A stretch of DNA of 64,000 nucleotides from Muribaculaceae bacterium (GCA_017443765.1 JAFSYB010000054.1:1-64000), one strand, 5' to 3'; positions 16,930 to 26,177 are shown, counted from the first letter of the stretch. Notes: generated by a model from the sequence alone, not told the origin. Numbers and translations: made by a program.

Positions 16930-17787
16930 CTACTCGCCAGCGGCGGCGAATGCCTTGCTGAAGAAAAGGAAGTGATAGTCGATGGCGTTGAGCCAGTAGT
17001 CCCAGGTGTGGCTGCCGGGGCGGATGGTGAAGTCATGCCCTATGCCCTGCTTGAGCAATGCCTCGTGCAGCTCCAGATTCACTTGGTAGAAGAAGTCTTG
17101 GGCGCCATCGTCGATGATGATGTTTTGCCGTCCTTTCTTGAGGGTAGGCACCAGGCTGATTACCGAGTGGCTGACCCACACATCCTCATTCTCCTCGAAA
17201 ACCCCCAAACGGTCGCCAATGCTCCATTTGCCGGGAAACTTGCTGATGTCCACCCCGCCACTCATGCTACCACACGAGCCAAACACGTCGGGATGCCGCC
17301 AGGCGCACCACAGAGCGCCGTGGCCGCCCATACTCAACCCCGTGATGGCGCGCATCGCACGGTTGGCGATTGTGCGGTAGTGGTGGTCAACATAGTCAAC
17401 CAGCTCTTTCGAGATAAAAGTCTCAAACTGGAAGCTGGGGTCGATTGGCGAGTCGAAGTACCAGCTGTCCTGCCCGTCGGGACACACGATAATCACCCCG
17501 TAGTCGCTGGCCATGTCATCAAGGTCGGCCTTTTCGGGCCAGTTGCTATAATTGCCATAGGCTCCATGCAACAGGTAGATTACGGGGAATTGCTCGTCTT
17601 GCAGGTCAGGGTCGAAATACTGCTCGGGTACTATCACCACCGTGGCGATGTCGCGGTTCATTTTGTCGGCGTGCACCTTCACCGTGTCACCTTGCGGCGG
17701 CACTTGGTTGTCGACATAGGTTTGGGCTTGCGCCACTGGGGAGCTTGCCATCAGCGCAAGCGCGAGAATCAGTAGTTTTGTCTTCAT
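16930..17787 (-). CDS. Exported esterase of the esterase D / feruloyl-acetyl esterase type (CE1-like)
   Basis: The 285-residue product has a signal peptide ending ASSPVAQAQ. It then has an alpha/beta hydrolase core: VIYLLHGAYGNYSNW (oxyanion region), the nucleophile elbow GLSMGGHGALW with Ser near 152, a probable acid in IIIDDGAQDFFYQ, and the catalytic His in RPGSHTWDYW. Homologues hydrolyse acyl esters such as feruloyl or acetyl groups on plant xylan, or S-formylglutathione. Export favours a glycan-ester substrate, but no polysaccharide locus surrounds it. Its start overlaps the tadA stop (ATGA at 17784-17787), so it is co-transcribed with tadA. Confidence 0.85.
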   Translation of the reverse strand: MKTKLLILALALMASSPVAQAQTYVDNQVPPQGDTVKVHADKMNRDIATVVIVPEQYFDPDLQDEQFPVIYLLHGAYGNYSNWPEKADLDDMASDYGVIIVCPDGQDSWYFDSPIDPSFQFETFISKELVDYVDHHYRTIANRAMRAITGLSMGGHGALWCAWRHPDVFGSCGSMSGGVDISKFPGKWSIGDRLGVFEENEDVWVSHSVISLVPTLKKGRQNIIIDDGAQDFFYQVNLELHEALLKQGIGHDFTIRPGSHTWDYWLNAIDYHFLFFSKAFAAAGE

Positions 17788-18236
17788 CGTTTATTTTTGA
17801 AAAATTGTGTCATCAGCTGTGCACAGTCATCGGAGAGGATGCCGGCGGTGACCATGGTTTTCTTGTGGAATGGGTGCTGGCACTGTGTGTGGTATCCGCG
17901 CTTTTCGTCGCGTGCGCCGTAGACCACGCGGCTCACTTGGCTCCACGCCAGTGCTCCGGCGCACATCAGGCACGGCTCCACCGTCACATAGAGCGTGCAA
18001 CCGGTGAGATATTTCCCTCCCAGTGTGCCGGCGGCTGCCGTGATGGCCTGCATCTCGGCGTGGGCGGTGACATCGGTGAGAGCCTCGGTGAGATTGTGGC
18101 CGCGGCCAATCACGCGACCGCCGCTCACCACCACCGCCCCAATGGGCACCTCGTCACGCTCAAGCGCTCGGTGAGCCTCGTCGAGCGCAACGCGCATCCA
18201 ACGCTCATCTTCGGAATTGTTTTTGTGGTTGTCCAT
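17784..18236 (-). CDS. tadA: tRNA-specific adenosine deaminase
   Basis: This 150-residue cytidine/deoxycytidylate deaminase-fold protein has the zinc and catalytic motifs HAE (His59, Glu61) and PCLMCAGAL (Cys89, Cys92). VPIGAVVV precedes them and RVVYGARDEKRG follows, as in TadA. It converts adenosine 34 of tRNA-Arg(ACG) to inosine, an essential wobble modification in most bacteria. It is first in a pair with the esterase and overlaps it by 4 nt. Confidence 0.92.
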   Translation of the reverse strand: MDNHKNNSEDERWMRVALDEAHRALERDEVPIGAVVVSGGRVIGRGHNLTEALTDVTAHAEMQAITAAAGTLGGKYLTGCTLYVTVEPCLMCAGALAWSQVSRVVYGARDEKRGYHTQCQHPFHKKTMVTAGILSDDCAQLMTQFFKNKR

Positions 18237-18332
18237 ATCAGTCTAAGCACCAGTAAACAAGCGTTTATTCACTATGGGGTCACAAGCTGCGGACAAAGCA
18301 CTTGCCAGCCCAACGCCACGCGTTTTCCACTG

Positions 18333-18364
18333 CAAATTTACTACACTTTGCTCAATCTCGCAAA
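18333..18364 (-). promoter_or_regulatory. Promoter for tadA-esterase
   Basis: On the reverse strand TTTG (18364-18361), a 20-bp spacer, and TAAATTTG (18340-18333) match the Bacteroidetes consensus. The leader before tadA is about 90 nt. The rest of the 225-bp gap shows nothing else. Confidence 0.6.
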
Positions 18365-18461
18365 TCAAGAGCATTATTCTGCCATTTTCTCACAAAATCG
18401 CTGATGTGGCACGAAAACAACTCCCTGCCAATTCCCTTGCCGGAGCTATTGGCGTCTGGCC

Positions 18462-19193
18462 TCACCTTGCCGAACCGGTGATGAACTCCTGGAAGGCGGC
18501 CTTGTAGCTGTCGCCGATGGGGATGTACACGTCGCCGAACAGAATGCGGTTGCGGTCGATTTCGCGAATCTTGTCCTTTGACACGATAAACGAGCGGTGC
18601 ACGCGGATAAAGCGCGACGGCGGCAGCATCTGCTCCATCGCTTTCATGTTCATCAGCGACAGGATGGGACGCGGGCTGTCGTCGGTGTAGATTTTCACAT
18701 AATCCTTCAGCCCCTCCACGTAGCGAATGCTGTCAAGATTGATTTGCAGCAATTTGTACTCGCTCTTGACAAAGATTGACTTAATTTCGTTATCGGTTGC
18801 GGTGGCAGGCTTGGCCTCGGCCTGTTCCACAAGCGAGAACCATTGCAGGGCCTTGTTGCACGCCTCAAGAAATGTGGCGTAGGTGATGGGCTTGAGCAGG
18901 TAGTCGAGAGCGTTGTTGCGGTAGCCGTCGAGGGCATACTGCTCAAAGGCGGTGGTGAACACGATGCGTGTGCTCTCGGGAAGCAGGCGCGATAGTTCCA
19001 GCCCATTGAGCTCGGGCATCTGGATGTCGAGAAACAGCAGGTCGACGGGCGTTTCGCTCACGCCGCGCAGTGCTTCGATGGCGTTGGAGTACTTGCCTGC
19101 GAGTTCCATAAACGGAATTCTGTCGACATAGCTGGCCAGCAGTTCCACAGCCAGCGGCTCGTCGTCGACAATGGCACATCTAATGGTAGTCAT
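18462..19193 (-). CDS. LytTR-family response regulator
   Basis: The ATG at 19193 (MTTIRCAIVDDEPLAVELLA) is preferred over an upstream in-frame start at 19265. The product is 243 residues. The receiver domain has the acidic pair at 10-11 and the phosphoacceptor Asp in LFLDIQMPELNG (about 56). Conserved FTTAFEQYALDGY and LLKPI follow. The C-terminal half is a LytTR DNA-binding domain (IRYVEGLKDYVKIYTDD; FIRVHRSFIVSKDKI). It acts with the sensor kinase encoded 90 bp upstream. Promoter targets are not deducible, but the adjoining efflux genes are plausible. Confidence 0.92.
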   Translation of the reverse strand: MTTIRCAIVDDEPLAVELLASYVDRIPFMELAGKYSNAIEALRGVSETPVDLLFLDIQMPELNGLELSRLLPESTRIVFTTAFEQYALDGYRNNALDYLLKPITYATFLEACNKALQWFSLVEQAEAKPATATDNEIKSIFVKSEYKLLQINLDSIRYVEGLKDYVKIYTDDSPRPILSLMNMKAMEQMLPPSRFIRVHRSFIVSKDKIREIDRNRILFGDVYIPIGDSYKAAFQEFITGSAR

Positions 19194-19283
19194 GGATAAA
19201 TGAGGACTAAGGAATAAGTAATAAAGAAAGAGGAATTGCCGCGATGGAATTGCGACATACGCCAAGGGGGGGCTGGCTCCTGG

Positions 19284-20342
19284 TTATCCTCTTGTATTCA
19301 ACAAAATGGTGGAGCGGTAGGTGTTGTCGCCGGGATTGACACCTTTCTGCCAGGTGTAGCGGCTGGGGTACATCAGCTCCAGGCGTTTGCCCACCTGCTC
19401 CAGGCCGATTCCGCTGCCGCTCTTGTCGTTGTCGCGCTTGGGGTGATTGCTGTTGATGATATCGCAGGTCACCACGCCATCGCACTGGTGGATGGCCACG
19501 TGAATCGTCCCCTTGCCGTCGGGCGAGATACCGTGCTTGAAAGCGTTCTCTATCAGGCAGATGAACAGCAGTGGCGCCACCGGGGTGGCATCATCGGGAG
19601 CCACATCGATGTCGGTGACGATGGTCACATCATTCGAAACCCGGATTTTCATCAGTTCGATGTAATTGTGGATAAACTCCACCTCCTTAAATAATGGCAC
19701 ATACGGATGCTGGTTCTCGTAAAGTGCGTGGCGCAGCAGGTGGCTGAGTTCCTCGACGGCCGTTTGCGCCTTTGCGGTGTCGAAAGCGATGAGGGCATAG
19801 ATATTGTTGAGCGTGTTGAGCAGGAAGTGTGGGTTGAGCTGGTTGTGGAGGTTGGTAAGTTCGGCTTCCATGCGGCTTTGCTCGGCGGCCTTGCGTGCGT
19901 TCTCAATTTGCTGCCAGCGGCGGCTCATGCTGATAGCCAGGCTCAACCCCACCACCAAAATGAGCGAGATGCCGTTATAGAAAAGCATGGGTAGCCGCGG
20001 CCCATGCCGCATCTTGCCGGTGGGCTGCTGCGACACTTTGTCGGCGAGAAGATCGCGGGTGAGCTCCCACCACTCGAACATGAATCCCAAACAAACCCCA
20101 ACGGATACCAAGTTGATGATAAAAAACATCCGCTTGCGGTCGTTAAAGTATAGCCGTGGCACGAGCCACAGATAGTTGAGGTAGAACAAAACCATGTAAC
20201 TGAGCGGACCGCCGAGACCTCGAAGGAATCGACGCATAAGCAAATCGCCAGTGTCGTGCGGCCCGAAGAAAAACAGCGGGATAAACAGCACAATGCCCCA
20301 GCACAGCACATGCAAAGTGAGTTCGCGGTTGGATAGTTTCAT
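19284..20342 (-). CDS. LytS-type sensor histidine kinase
   Basis: About 352 residues from the ATG at 20342 (MKLSNRELTLHVLCWGIVLF). An ATG at 20411 overlapping the permease stop is an alternative. Four N-terminal membrane segments are followed by a coiled linker (QQIENARKAAEQSRMEAEL). The His_kinase domain then carries the phosphoacceptor in NQLNPHFLLNTLNNIYAL, and the ATPase part has LLFICLIENAFKHG and GSGIGLEQVGKRLEL. It phosphorylates the downstream LytTR regulator. The gene directly follows the MacB-like permease on the same strand, which suggests the pair senses envelope stress or export substrates; the link is inferred. Confidence 0.9.
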   Translation of the reverse strand: MKLSNRELTLHVLCWGIVLFIPLFFFGPHDTGDLLMRRFLRGLGGPLSYMVLFYLNYLWLVPRLYFNDRKRMFFIINLVSVGVCLGFMFEWWELTRDLLADKVSQQPTGKMRHGPRLPMLFYNGISLILVVGLSLAISMSRRWQQIENARKAAEQSRMEAELTNLHNQLNPHFLLNTLNNIYALIAFDTAKAQTAVEELSHLLRHALYENQHPYVPLFKEVEFIHNYIELMKIRVSNDVTIVTDIDVAPDDATPVAPLLFICLIENAFKHGISPDGKGTIHVAIHQCDGVVTCDIINSNHPKRDNDKSGSGIGLEQVGKRLELMYPSRYTWQKGVNPGDNTYRSTILLNTRG

Positions 20343-20403
20343 AGGTAATGGAGGTGAGGATGGGACTTCATTCAGTAAGTTTATAGTATTCAGATTCAGG
20401 CGT

Positions 20404-21627
20404 TCACTCATATCGTATGGCCTCAATGGGGTCGAGGTTGGCGGCTTTGCGGGCGGGATACCAGCCGAAGAACACACCGGTGATGGTGCACACAACAAAC
20501 GCCAGCAGCACCGTCCAGGCCTCGATGGCGATGGGCCACTGGGCGAGCACCTTCACGGCCATCGACAATCCCACGCCCAGAAACACGCCAATCAGGCCAC
20601 CGGTCACGCTGATCATGATGGCCTCGATGAGGAACTGGCTCAGGATGTCGATGCCACGTGCGCCCACGCTCATGCGCAGGCCTATCTCGCGAGTGCGCTC
20701 GGTGACCGACACATACATGATGTTCATGATGCCGATGCCGCCCACCACCAGCGAGATGCCCGCCACGCAGGCCAGCAGCAACGTGAGCATACTCATTGTG
20801 CTGGTCATCATCGAGCTGATTTCCTCCTGGCTGCGGATGCTGAAGTCGTCCTCCTCGCCGTTGCGCAGCTTGTGGTTGGCCCGTAGTATCTGGGTCACGT
20901 CGTCGATGGCCACCGGGGTCATTTCCTCGGTGATGGCACTGGCGTAGATGCCCTGCAAGTGCGTCTGCGCCAGGATGCGTTTCATCACGGTGGTGTAGGG
21001 CATGAGCACGATGTCGTCCTGGTCCATGCCCATGCTGTTGTAGCCCTTGCTTTTGAGCACACCCACCACACGCACGGGCATCTTGTTGAAGCGGATAACC
21101 TGACCAATGGGGTCAACCCCGCCGGGGAAAAGGTTGTCGACAATGGTTTTTCCAATGACACACACCTTGGCACTGGCCTTGATATCGGCCTCGCTGAACA
21201 TCTCGCCACTCTCCACTTTGAGCTGGCGGATGGTAAGGTAGCCCTCGCTCACACCGCTCACGCTCGACTGGTAGTTATTGTTGCCGTAGATGAGCTGTCC
21301 GCCGCTGCTCACGCTCGGACTCACGGCGGTTAGGTACTTGGCCTGGTCGCGGATGGTTTCATAGTCGGTGAGCGTTAGGGTCTGCATCTCGTCGGCGCTC
21401 ATGCGCGCACCACCCGGGCCACGGTCGGCTCCGGGGTTGATCATAATCATGTTCGAACCCATCTCGGCGATGTTCTGCTTGATGCTCTGCTTCGACCCTT
21501 GGCCAATGGCGAGCATTGTGATCACCGAGGCCACGCCGATAATGATGCCCAGCATGGTGAGGAAACTGCGCATCTTGTTGTTGTTGATGGCCTTGATGGC
21601 AATTTTAAAGAGGTTGGTGAAGTTCAT
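20404..21627 (-). CDS. MacB-like ABC transporter permease (no ATPase domain)
   Basis: This 407-residue protein has the FtsX/MacB layout. An N-terminal membrane helix (MRSFLTMLGIIIGVASVITM) is followed by a large periplasmic MacB core domain. Three C-terminal helices include VVGGIGIMNIMYVSVTERTR and a motif near the end, YPARKAANLDPIEAIRYE. The nucleotide-binding domain is encoded separately. With the adaptor and TolC-like genes it forms a tripartite efflux pump for macrolides, peptides or lipids; the substrate is unknown. The gene is separated from its ATPase gene by an inserted four-helix-bundle gene. Confidence 0.92.
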   Translation of the reverse strand: MNFTNLFKIAIKAINNNKMRSFLTMLGIIIGVASVITMLAIGQGSKQSIKQNIAEMGSNMIMINPGADRGPGGARMSADEMQTLTLTDYETIRDQAKYLTAVSPSVSSGGQLIYGNNNYQSSVSGVSEGYLTIRQLKVESGEMFSEADIKASAKVCVIGKTIVDNLFPGGVDPIGQVIRFNKMPVRVVGVLKSKGYNSMGMDQDDIVLMPYTTVMKRILAQTHLQGIYASAITEEMTPVAIDDVTQILRANHKLRNGEEDDFSIRSQEEISSMMTSTMSMLTLLLACVAGISLVVGGIGIMNIMYVSVTERTREIGLRMSVGARGIDILSQFLIEAIMISVTGGLIGVFLGVGLSMAVKVLAQWPIAIEAWTVLLAFVVCTITGVFFGWYPARKAANLDPIEAIRYE

Positions 21628-21634
21628 ATCTTTG

Positions 21635-21645
21635 GTGGTTGGTGG
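21635..21645. repeat. Inverted repeat arm left of the four-helix-bundle gene
   Basis: GTGGTTGGTGG at 21635-21645 is the exact reverse complement of CCACCAACCAC at 22093-22103. The two arms bracket the inserted gene. Confidence 0.6.
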
Positions 21646-21666
21646 ATGGGGATGGGGGTTGGGAGA

Positions 21667-22038
21667 TTACCGATCCATGCGTTTTTTAAGCGCATTCTTC
21701 AATCCGGATATCATTTTGCCGATTACTTCGCACTCGGCTCGTAAAGTGGCTAATTGTTCATCGCTCTCATACCCGAAATCGCATGATAACTGCAATTGGG
21801 CGAACAGCTCAAAGAGAGAACCCATTGCTATATCATAAAACCTCGCCCGATCTTTATCCGACGACCTACCACACCCCTCGGCCAAATTCGACGTGATGGA
21901 GATAGCACTACGACGCATCTGACTGCAAAGGGTGTATTGCTCGTGAACTGGAAAAGATTGAAGCAGCACGTAAATACCTCGAACCAATTCACGCGACTTT
22001 TGCCATACTTCTAATTTTTCAAAAGAGAACAATGCCAT
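21667..22038 (-). CDS. Four-helix-bundle (S23 / rRNA intervening-sequence protein) family protein
   Basis: This 123-residue protein reads FEKLEVWQKSRELVRGIYVL, then QMRRSAISITSNLAEGCGRS and RARFYDIAMGSLFELFAQLQ. This is the hallmark pattern of the four-helix-bundle/S23 family, originally found in 23S rRNA intervening sequences and related to the Avd accessory protein of diversity-generating retroelements (family knowledge). The sequence around it is more AT-rich than its neighbours. It lies between the ATPase and permease genes of the efflux pump, flanked by an 11-bp inverted repeat and a CTAACCA tandem tract. This suggests insertion as a small mobile unit. No reverse transcriptase is nearby. 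Confidence 0.9.
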   Translation of the reverse strand: MALFSFEKLEVWQKSRELVRGIYVLLQSFPVHEQYTLCSQMRRSAISITSNLAEGCGRSSDKDRARFYDIAMGSLFELFAQLQLSCDFGYESDEQLATLRAECEVIGKMISGLKNALKKRMDR

Positions 22039-22084
22039 TATCTATTTTATCTTGCATTATTTATTCTTCTATTAATTGTGCTTG

Positions 22085-22118
22085 ACCACTAACCACCAAC
22101 CACTAACCACTAACCACC
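22085..22118. repeat. Tandem CTAACCA-type tract
   Basis: Short repeats of ACCACTA and ACCACCA (accactaaccaccaaccac and onward) occupy 22085-22118 just upstream of the four-helix-bundle gene. They include the right inverted-repeat arm CCACCAACCAC (22093-22103). Confidence 0.7.
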
Positions 22119-22121
22119 CCA

Positions 22122-22883
22122 TCAATCATCATCGTTGATGGGGAGTTGCGCGAGTTTCTCGGCGGCGTCGAGAATGTTGTTGTTGCTCACGTCGTCGCGA
22201 ATCTTGCCGTCGCGCAGGGTGATGGTACGGCTGGAGTATTGGGCAATCTCGGGGTTGTGGGTCACAAAGATGATGGTGCGTCCCTCGCGGTGCAGCTCCT
22301 GAAAAAGCACCAGGATTTCAAACGAGGTGCGTGTGTCGAGGTTTCCGGTGGCCTCGTCGGCGAGAATCACTGCCGGGTCGTTGACCAGGGCGCGCGCGAT
22401 GGCCACGCGCTGCATCTGTCCACCCGACATCTGGTTGCTCTTGTGGCTCAGCCGGTTGCCCAACCCCACGCGGCGCAGGGCTGTCACCGCCCGATTGCGC
22501 CGCTCGGTGGCTCCGACAGCCGGGTTGTACATCAGCGGCAGTTCCACGTTTTCCACCGCCGTGGTCTTTGCCAGCAGGTTGTAGTTTTGGAACACAAAGC
22601 CAATCTTGCGGTTGCGCAGCACGGCACGCTGGTTTTTCGACATTGTGCGCACCGGCGTGCCGTCGAGCAGAAATTCGCCGCTCGTGGGTGTGTCTAAGCA
22701 GCCCAGAATGTTGAGCAGCGTACTCTTGCCCGAGCCCGAGGTGCCCATGATGGTGACAAACTCTCCCTCGCCAATGGTGAACGATACGCCGCGAAGCGCT
22801 TTCACCACCTCTTCGCCCACAATAAACTCGCGGCGAATGTCGTGCAGCTCGATGATGGGTCGGTTGCTCATGGCCGGGGTCAT
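22122..22883 (-). CDS. MacB-type ABC transporter ATP-binding protein
   Basis: A 253-residue nucleotide-binding domain with Walker [14 protein letters not shown]-loop [20 protein letters not shown], signature [15 protein letters not shown], Walker [13 protein letters not shown] and the H-loop [10 protein letters not shown]. It belongs to the LolD/MacB class that drives mechanotransmission rather than direct substrate passage. Its ATG overlaps the adaptor gene stop by 4 nt. The permease it should pair with is encoded about 490 bp further on, beyond the inserted gene. Confidence 0.93.
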   Translation of the reverse strand: MTPAMSNRPIIELHDIRREFIVGEEVVKALRGVSFTIGEGEFVTIMGTSGSGKSTLLNILGCLDTPTSGEFLLDGTPVRTMSKNQRAVLRNRKIGFVFQNYNLLAKTTAVENVELPLMYNPAVGATERRNRAVTALRRVGLGNRLSHKSNQMSGGQMQRVAIARALVNDPAVILADEATGNLDTRTSFEILVLFQELHREGRTIIFVTHNPEIAQYSSRTITLRDGKIRDDVSNNNILDAAEKLAQLPINDDD

Positions 22884-24076
22884 GGTTTCTTGGCGTTGTC
22901 GCCGTCCTTGTCGTTCTTCTTTCCTCGCGGGCCGGGCATGAACGGCGAGCCGCCGCCCGAACTCGGCGCGCTGTCGTCGGTGCCGCTCACAACGTCGGTC
23001 ACCACCACGTCGCCTTCGTTGATGCCGCTGGTGATTTCAGTGTGTGTGCCGTCGCTGATGCCAGTGGTGACTTTCACGGCGGTGAACACGTTGCCTTGCA
23101 GCGTCCACACCTTTGGCGAGCCGGCTACATCCTTGATTTGATAGCGCTTGCCCACCAGCTGCGGCTCGGGGGTGAAGCGCAGTGCCTTGCTGGGAACGCT
23201 CACCACACCGTTGCGCTCCAGCGTGTAAATGGTCACGTTGGCTGTGAGGCCGGGCTTGAGCTTGAGGTCGCCGTTGGGGGCGCTGATAACCACCTCGTAG
23301 GTCACCACGTTGTTGGTCGTGGTGGCTTTTTGGCGCACCTGCTTGATGGAGCCGGTGAACACGTCATCGGGAAAAGCGTCGACGGTGAATGTCACACGCT
23401 GCGCCTCGCGCACGTTGCCTATGTCGGCCTCGTCAACATTGGCCACCACCTGCATGTCGGTCAAGTCCTTGGCAATGGTGAACATCGTTGGGGTGCTGAA
23501 GGAGCTGGCCACCGTTTGGCCTTCCTCCACTTCCTTGCTGATGACCACGCCGTCGATGGGTGAGTAGATGGTGGCGTAGCCCAGGTTGGTGCGCGCCTTG
23601 GCCACGCCCTGCTGTGCCACCTTCACCTGCTCCTGCGCTTTGCGCAGACTTTGCAGTGCCACGTCGTACTCGCTGCGGCTCACCAGTTGTTTCTCGTTAA
23701 GCTCGGCATAGCGGGCATAGTTCTTCTGCTGGTACTCCAAGTCGGTCTGGGCGCTGCGCAGGTTGGCCTGCTGCGAGGCCAGCTCGCTCTCCAGGTTGGT
23801 GCGGTCGAGCTCGGCAATCACCTGACCCTTGCGCACCACGCTGTTGAAGTCTACATAGAGCTTCTTGACGATGCCCGACACCTGGGTACCCACGTCGACG
23901 GTGGTCACGGCCTCCACCGTGCCCGTGGCGGTCACACTGGTCGAGATGTCGGCTCGAGCCGCTTTCTCGGTTTCAAAACTGATTCTTGTCTCGGCCTTCT
24001 TGCGCGTGCAGGTGTACAGCACAATGCCAATGGCCGCAACCGCCACGAGGGCAATGATGATTTTGCGCTTTTTCAT
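22880..24076 (-). CDS. MacA-like periplasmic adaptor (HlyD family)
   Basis: This 398-residue protein has one N-terminal membrane anchor (IIIALVAVAAIGIVLYTC). The lipoyl half-motif GTVEAVTTVDVGTQVSGIVK follows, then a long coiled-coil hairpin (about residues 95-175), and the second lipoyl half YSPIDGVVISKEVEEGQTV. A beta-barrel and membrane-proximal region precede a Gly/Ser/Lys-rich tail. It bridges the inner-membrane ABC permease to the TolC-like channel. It overlaps the ATPase gene by 4 nt and lies 68 bp after the channel gene. Confidence 0.93.
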   Translation of the reverse strand: MKKRKIIIALVAVAAIGIVLYTCTRKKAETRISFETEKAARADISTSVTATGTVEAVTTVDVGTQVSGIVKKLYVDFNSVVRKGQVIAELDRTNLESELASQQANLRSAQTDLEYQQKNYARYAELNEKQLVSRSEYDVALQSLRKAQEQVKVAQQGVAKARTNLGYATIYSPIDGVVISKEVEEGQTVASSFSTPTMFTIAKDLTDMQVVANVDEADIGNVREAQRVTFTVDAFPDDVFTGSIKQVRQKATTTNNVVTYEVVISAPNGDLKLKPGLTANVTIYTLERNGVVSVPSKALRFTPEPQLVGKRYQIKDVAGSPKVWTLQGNVFTAVKVTTGISDGTHTEITSGINEGDVVVTDVVSGTDDSAPSSGGGSPFMPGPRGKKNDKDGDNAKKP

Positions 24077-24144
24077 TATTGTGCGATGGGATTAGTACTG
24101 GAGTGGGAGGATGATTGTAGTTGTGAGGTTGGAATGCGCCAATG

Positions 24145-25509
24145 TCAGTTAAGCGTTATTTCTTGCCCGGCGTAGTAGCGCAGCAGGGCGGCATTGAGGA
24201 TGGCCATGTACTTGGCCTGGAGCAGCTGCTGTTGCGCAGTGATGAGCTGGGTCTTGTCGGTGGTGAGCTCGATGATGTTTTTCAGCCCCAGCCGGAATTG
24301 CTCGCTGGTTAGCTCGTAGCTCGTTTGGGCTGCCCGCTCCTTTTCCTGGGCGGCAATGTAGCGCTGTTGTGCGCTGGTGGCCTGCTGCCAGTAGCTCTCG
24401 ATGGTTTTCCACAACGCTTTCTCGGCACTTACCATGTCGAGGCGGGCGTTTTCCTGGTCGAGGCGAGCCTGGGTGATGGCGTGTTGCGTGCTGCGATGGT
24501 CATAAATCGGCACACTCACCGACACACCCACGGCATTGTTCCACTGGTCTTTGAGTTGGGTGAACAGGTTGCCGCTGCCGGTGCTGTTGCCGGTGCTGAT
24601 GGCCGCCTGGGCGTTCACGGTGGGGCGGGCGGCCACGCGAGCCAACTCGATGTCTACATCGCTGCGATCGATGGCCAACTGCTTGGAGCGTATTTCGGGC
24701 CGTGCGGCCACAGCCGTGGCATACACGTCAGCCTTGGCGGGTAGCGGCGCGAGTACATCGGCGGTAAGCTGTGGGTCGGCCAGCTCCAGGGCATAGTCGC
24801 CATCGAGTTCAAGCAGCTGCTTGAGTTGCAGCTTGTAGTCGTCACGGCTCACCTCGTCGGCAACCAGTTGATAGCGGTCGGTGGCCAGCTGCGATTCCAA
24901 CTGCGACACATCGGCACGGTTGAGCAGTCCCGCCTTGAACAGTGCCTGCGAGCGAGCGAGTTGCTGCTCGGCCAGCGCAATCTGCTCCTGGTCCTGCTTG
25001 ATGGCCTCCTGGGCATAAAGGATTTGCACATAGATGCGCGTGACCTCCTCATCAAGGCTCAGCTCGCCAGCCTCGACGCCCAACTGCGCAATCTGCGTGT
25101 TGATTTCTTGAAGACGGACGTTGCCGCGGGTCTTGCCGCCATCGTAAATGGGCATCGAGGCGTTCACGCCGTAGCTGCCGGTGTAGCTTGCCTTGTGGTT
25201 CACGGCCACCACCTGGTCGCCGTTGAGTGACATCGAGCCAGCTTGGAACGGGCGGTAGCTCACCCCCTGACTGGTCGAGAATGACACGGTGGGCAATCGG
25301 CTGTCGCGGGCATTGAGTACGCTCTCTTGCGCCTGTCGCACGCTGATTCGGCTCTGTCGCAGGGCGATGTTCTCCTGCTTGGCGCGAGCCATGCACTGCT
25401 GCAGCGTCCAGGCCTGGCCTGCCACGGCGGCACTGTCCTGTGCGCGCCCGCACAACGCTGCCGCAGCGGCAAACAGCAAGGCAAGCATTTTTTTCAGTGA
25501 TGTGGACAT
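24145..25509 (-). CDS. TolC family outer-membrane efflux channel
   Basis: The start at 25509 (MSTSLKKMLALLFAAAAALC) gives a signal peptide; an ATG at 25539 is also in frame. The product is about 454 residues with the two-fold outer-membrane-efflux-protein repeat. Each half has long amphipathic helices rich in Gln and Ala (QAQESVLNARDSRLPTVSFS; ARVAARPTVNAQAAISTGNS). It forms the trimeric outer-membrane exit duct of the pump. It is first gene of the efflux operon. Confidence 0.92.
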   Translation of the reverse strand: MSTSLKKMLALLFAAAAALCGRAQDSAAVAGQAWTLQQCMARAKQENIALRQSRISVRQAQESVLNARDSRLPTVSFSTSQGVSYRPFQAGSMSLNGDQVVAVNHKASYTGSYGVNASMPIYDGGKTRGNVRLQEINTQIAQLGVEAGELSLDEEVTRIYVQILYAQEAIKQDQEQIALAEQQLARSQALFKAGLLNRADVSQLESQLATDRYQLVADEVSRDDYKLQLKQLLELDGDYALELADPQLTADVLAPLPAKADVYATAVAARPEIRSKQLAIDRSDVDIELARVAARPTVNAQAAISTGNSTGSGNLFTQLKDQWNNAVGVSVSVPIYDHRSTQHAITQARLDQENARLDMVSAEKALWKTIESYWQQATSAQQRYIAAQEKERAAQTSYELTSEQFRLGLKNIIELTTDKTQLITAQQQLLQAKYMAILNAALLRYYAGQEITLN

Positions 25510-25536
25510 CTTTTTGATTTGGATATTAATGTGCCG

Positions 25537-25544
25537 CAAAATTA
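25537..25544 (-). promoter_or_regulatory. Candidate promoter of the efflux operon
   Basis: The reverse strand reads TAATTTTG at 25544-25537, followed by GC, about 28 bp before the start at 25509. The -33 element is weak (TTG-like only). A similar CGCAAAATTA string recurs near 25770. Confidence 0.4.
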
Positions 25545-26100
25545 AGCAAAATCGCAGAAATATGCAATTTGATTATACGGAATGAGCAATACTTTGGGCG
25601 ATTCGCTGCATTTTGGCTGACAAAGGATATATTGTGGGTGAAAAACAGACAGCTGCGGTTTCATGGGCAGATGCACCCACTTGCCGCAGCTGTCGTCAAC
25701 ACAACAAACAATTTATTAACCATTATGCTTATGCTCGATTCAATGTTTCAAAGTTTTTACGCCGCAAAATTACGGCCGACAATAACAATGTGCAAATATT
25801 TTAGACGTAGGGCTAATATTAATCGAAAATTGCCCCCTTTTTACCGATAAATTGAAAGCAACGAGATGCGTGTACAAAATGACTCCTGTGAACCTGATGG
25901 TATTATGTGGGCTGTATGGAATCACTGGTAGGTGCTGTTTGGCTAGTCACGCCATTCTGCGTATCCAGCACTTGGCGCGGGCAGTATCAACCCGCTGAGC
26001 AGTAATCTCGTTATATTTAGGGGGTTAAAGTTAGTAAGACATAAGGAACATAAGATTTCTGAAATGCGAATGACGCGAATTTGGCCAATTTTGATTTTTG
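25545..26100. other. Intergenic region without recognisable gene
   Basis: This AT-rich stretch has stop codons in all frames beyond about 95 codons, and no protein-like frame, tRNA or repeat that I can defend. Short TAATTTTGC strings could be regulatory. Confidence 0.5.
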
Positions 26101-26167
26101 AAGACAACCAAAACAACTTGAAACAACCTAATAATCTGATTGTTGTACAAGCTGTTTTGGTTGTCTT
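26101..26167 (-). terminator. Long stem-loop following the dockerin stump
   Basis: AAGACAACCAAAACA at 26101-26115 is the exact reverse complement of TGTTTTGGTTGTCTT at 26153-26167. Further partial pairing occurs inside (CTTG with CAAG, AACAA with TTGTT). It lies 10 bp beyond the stop of the dockerin stump, so it is most simply the old terminator of the lost gene. Confidence 0.65.
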
Positions 26168-26177
26168 TGATTCAGCA

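Noticed and set aside
22085-22118. Possible CRISPR repeats in the CTAACCA tract
   Set aside because: The units are about 7 bp with no spacers and no cas genes nearby.
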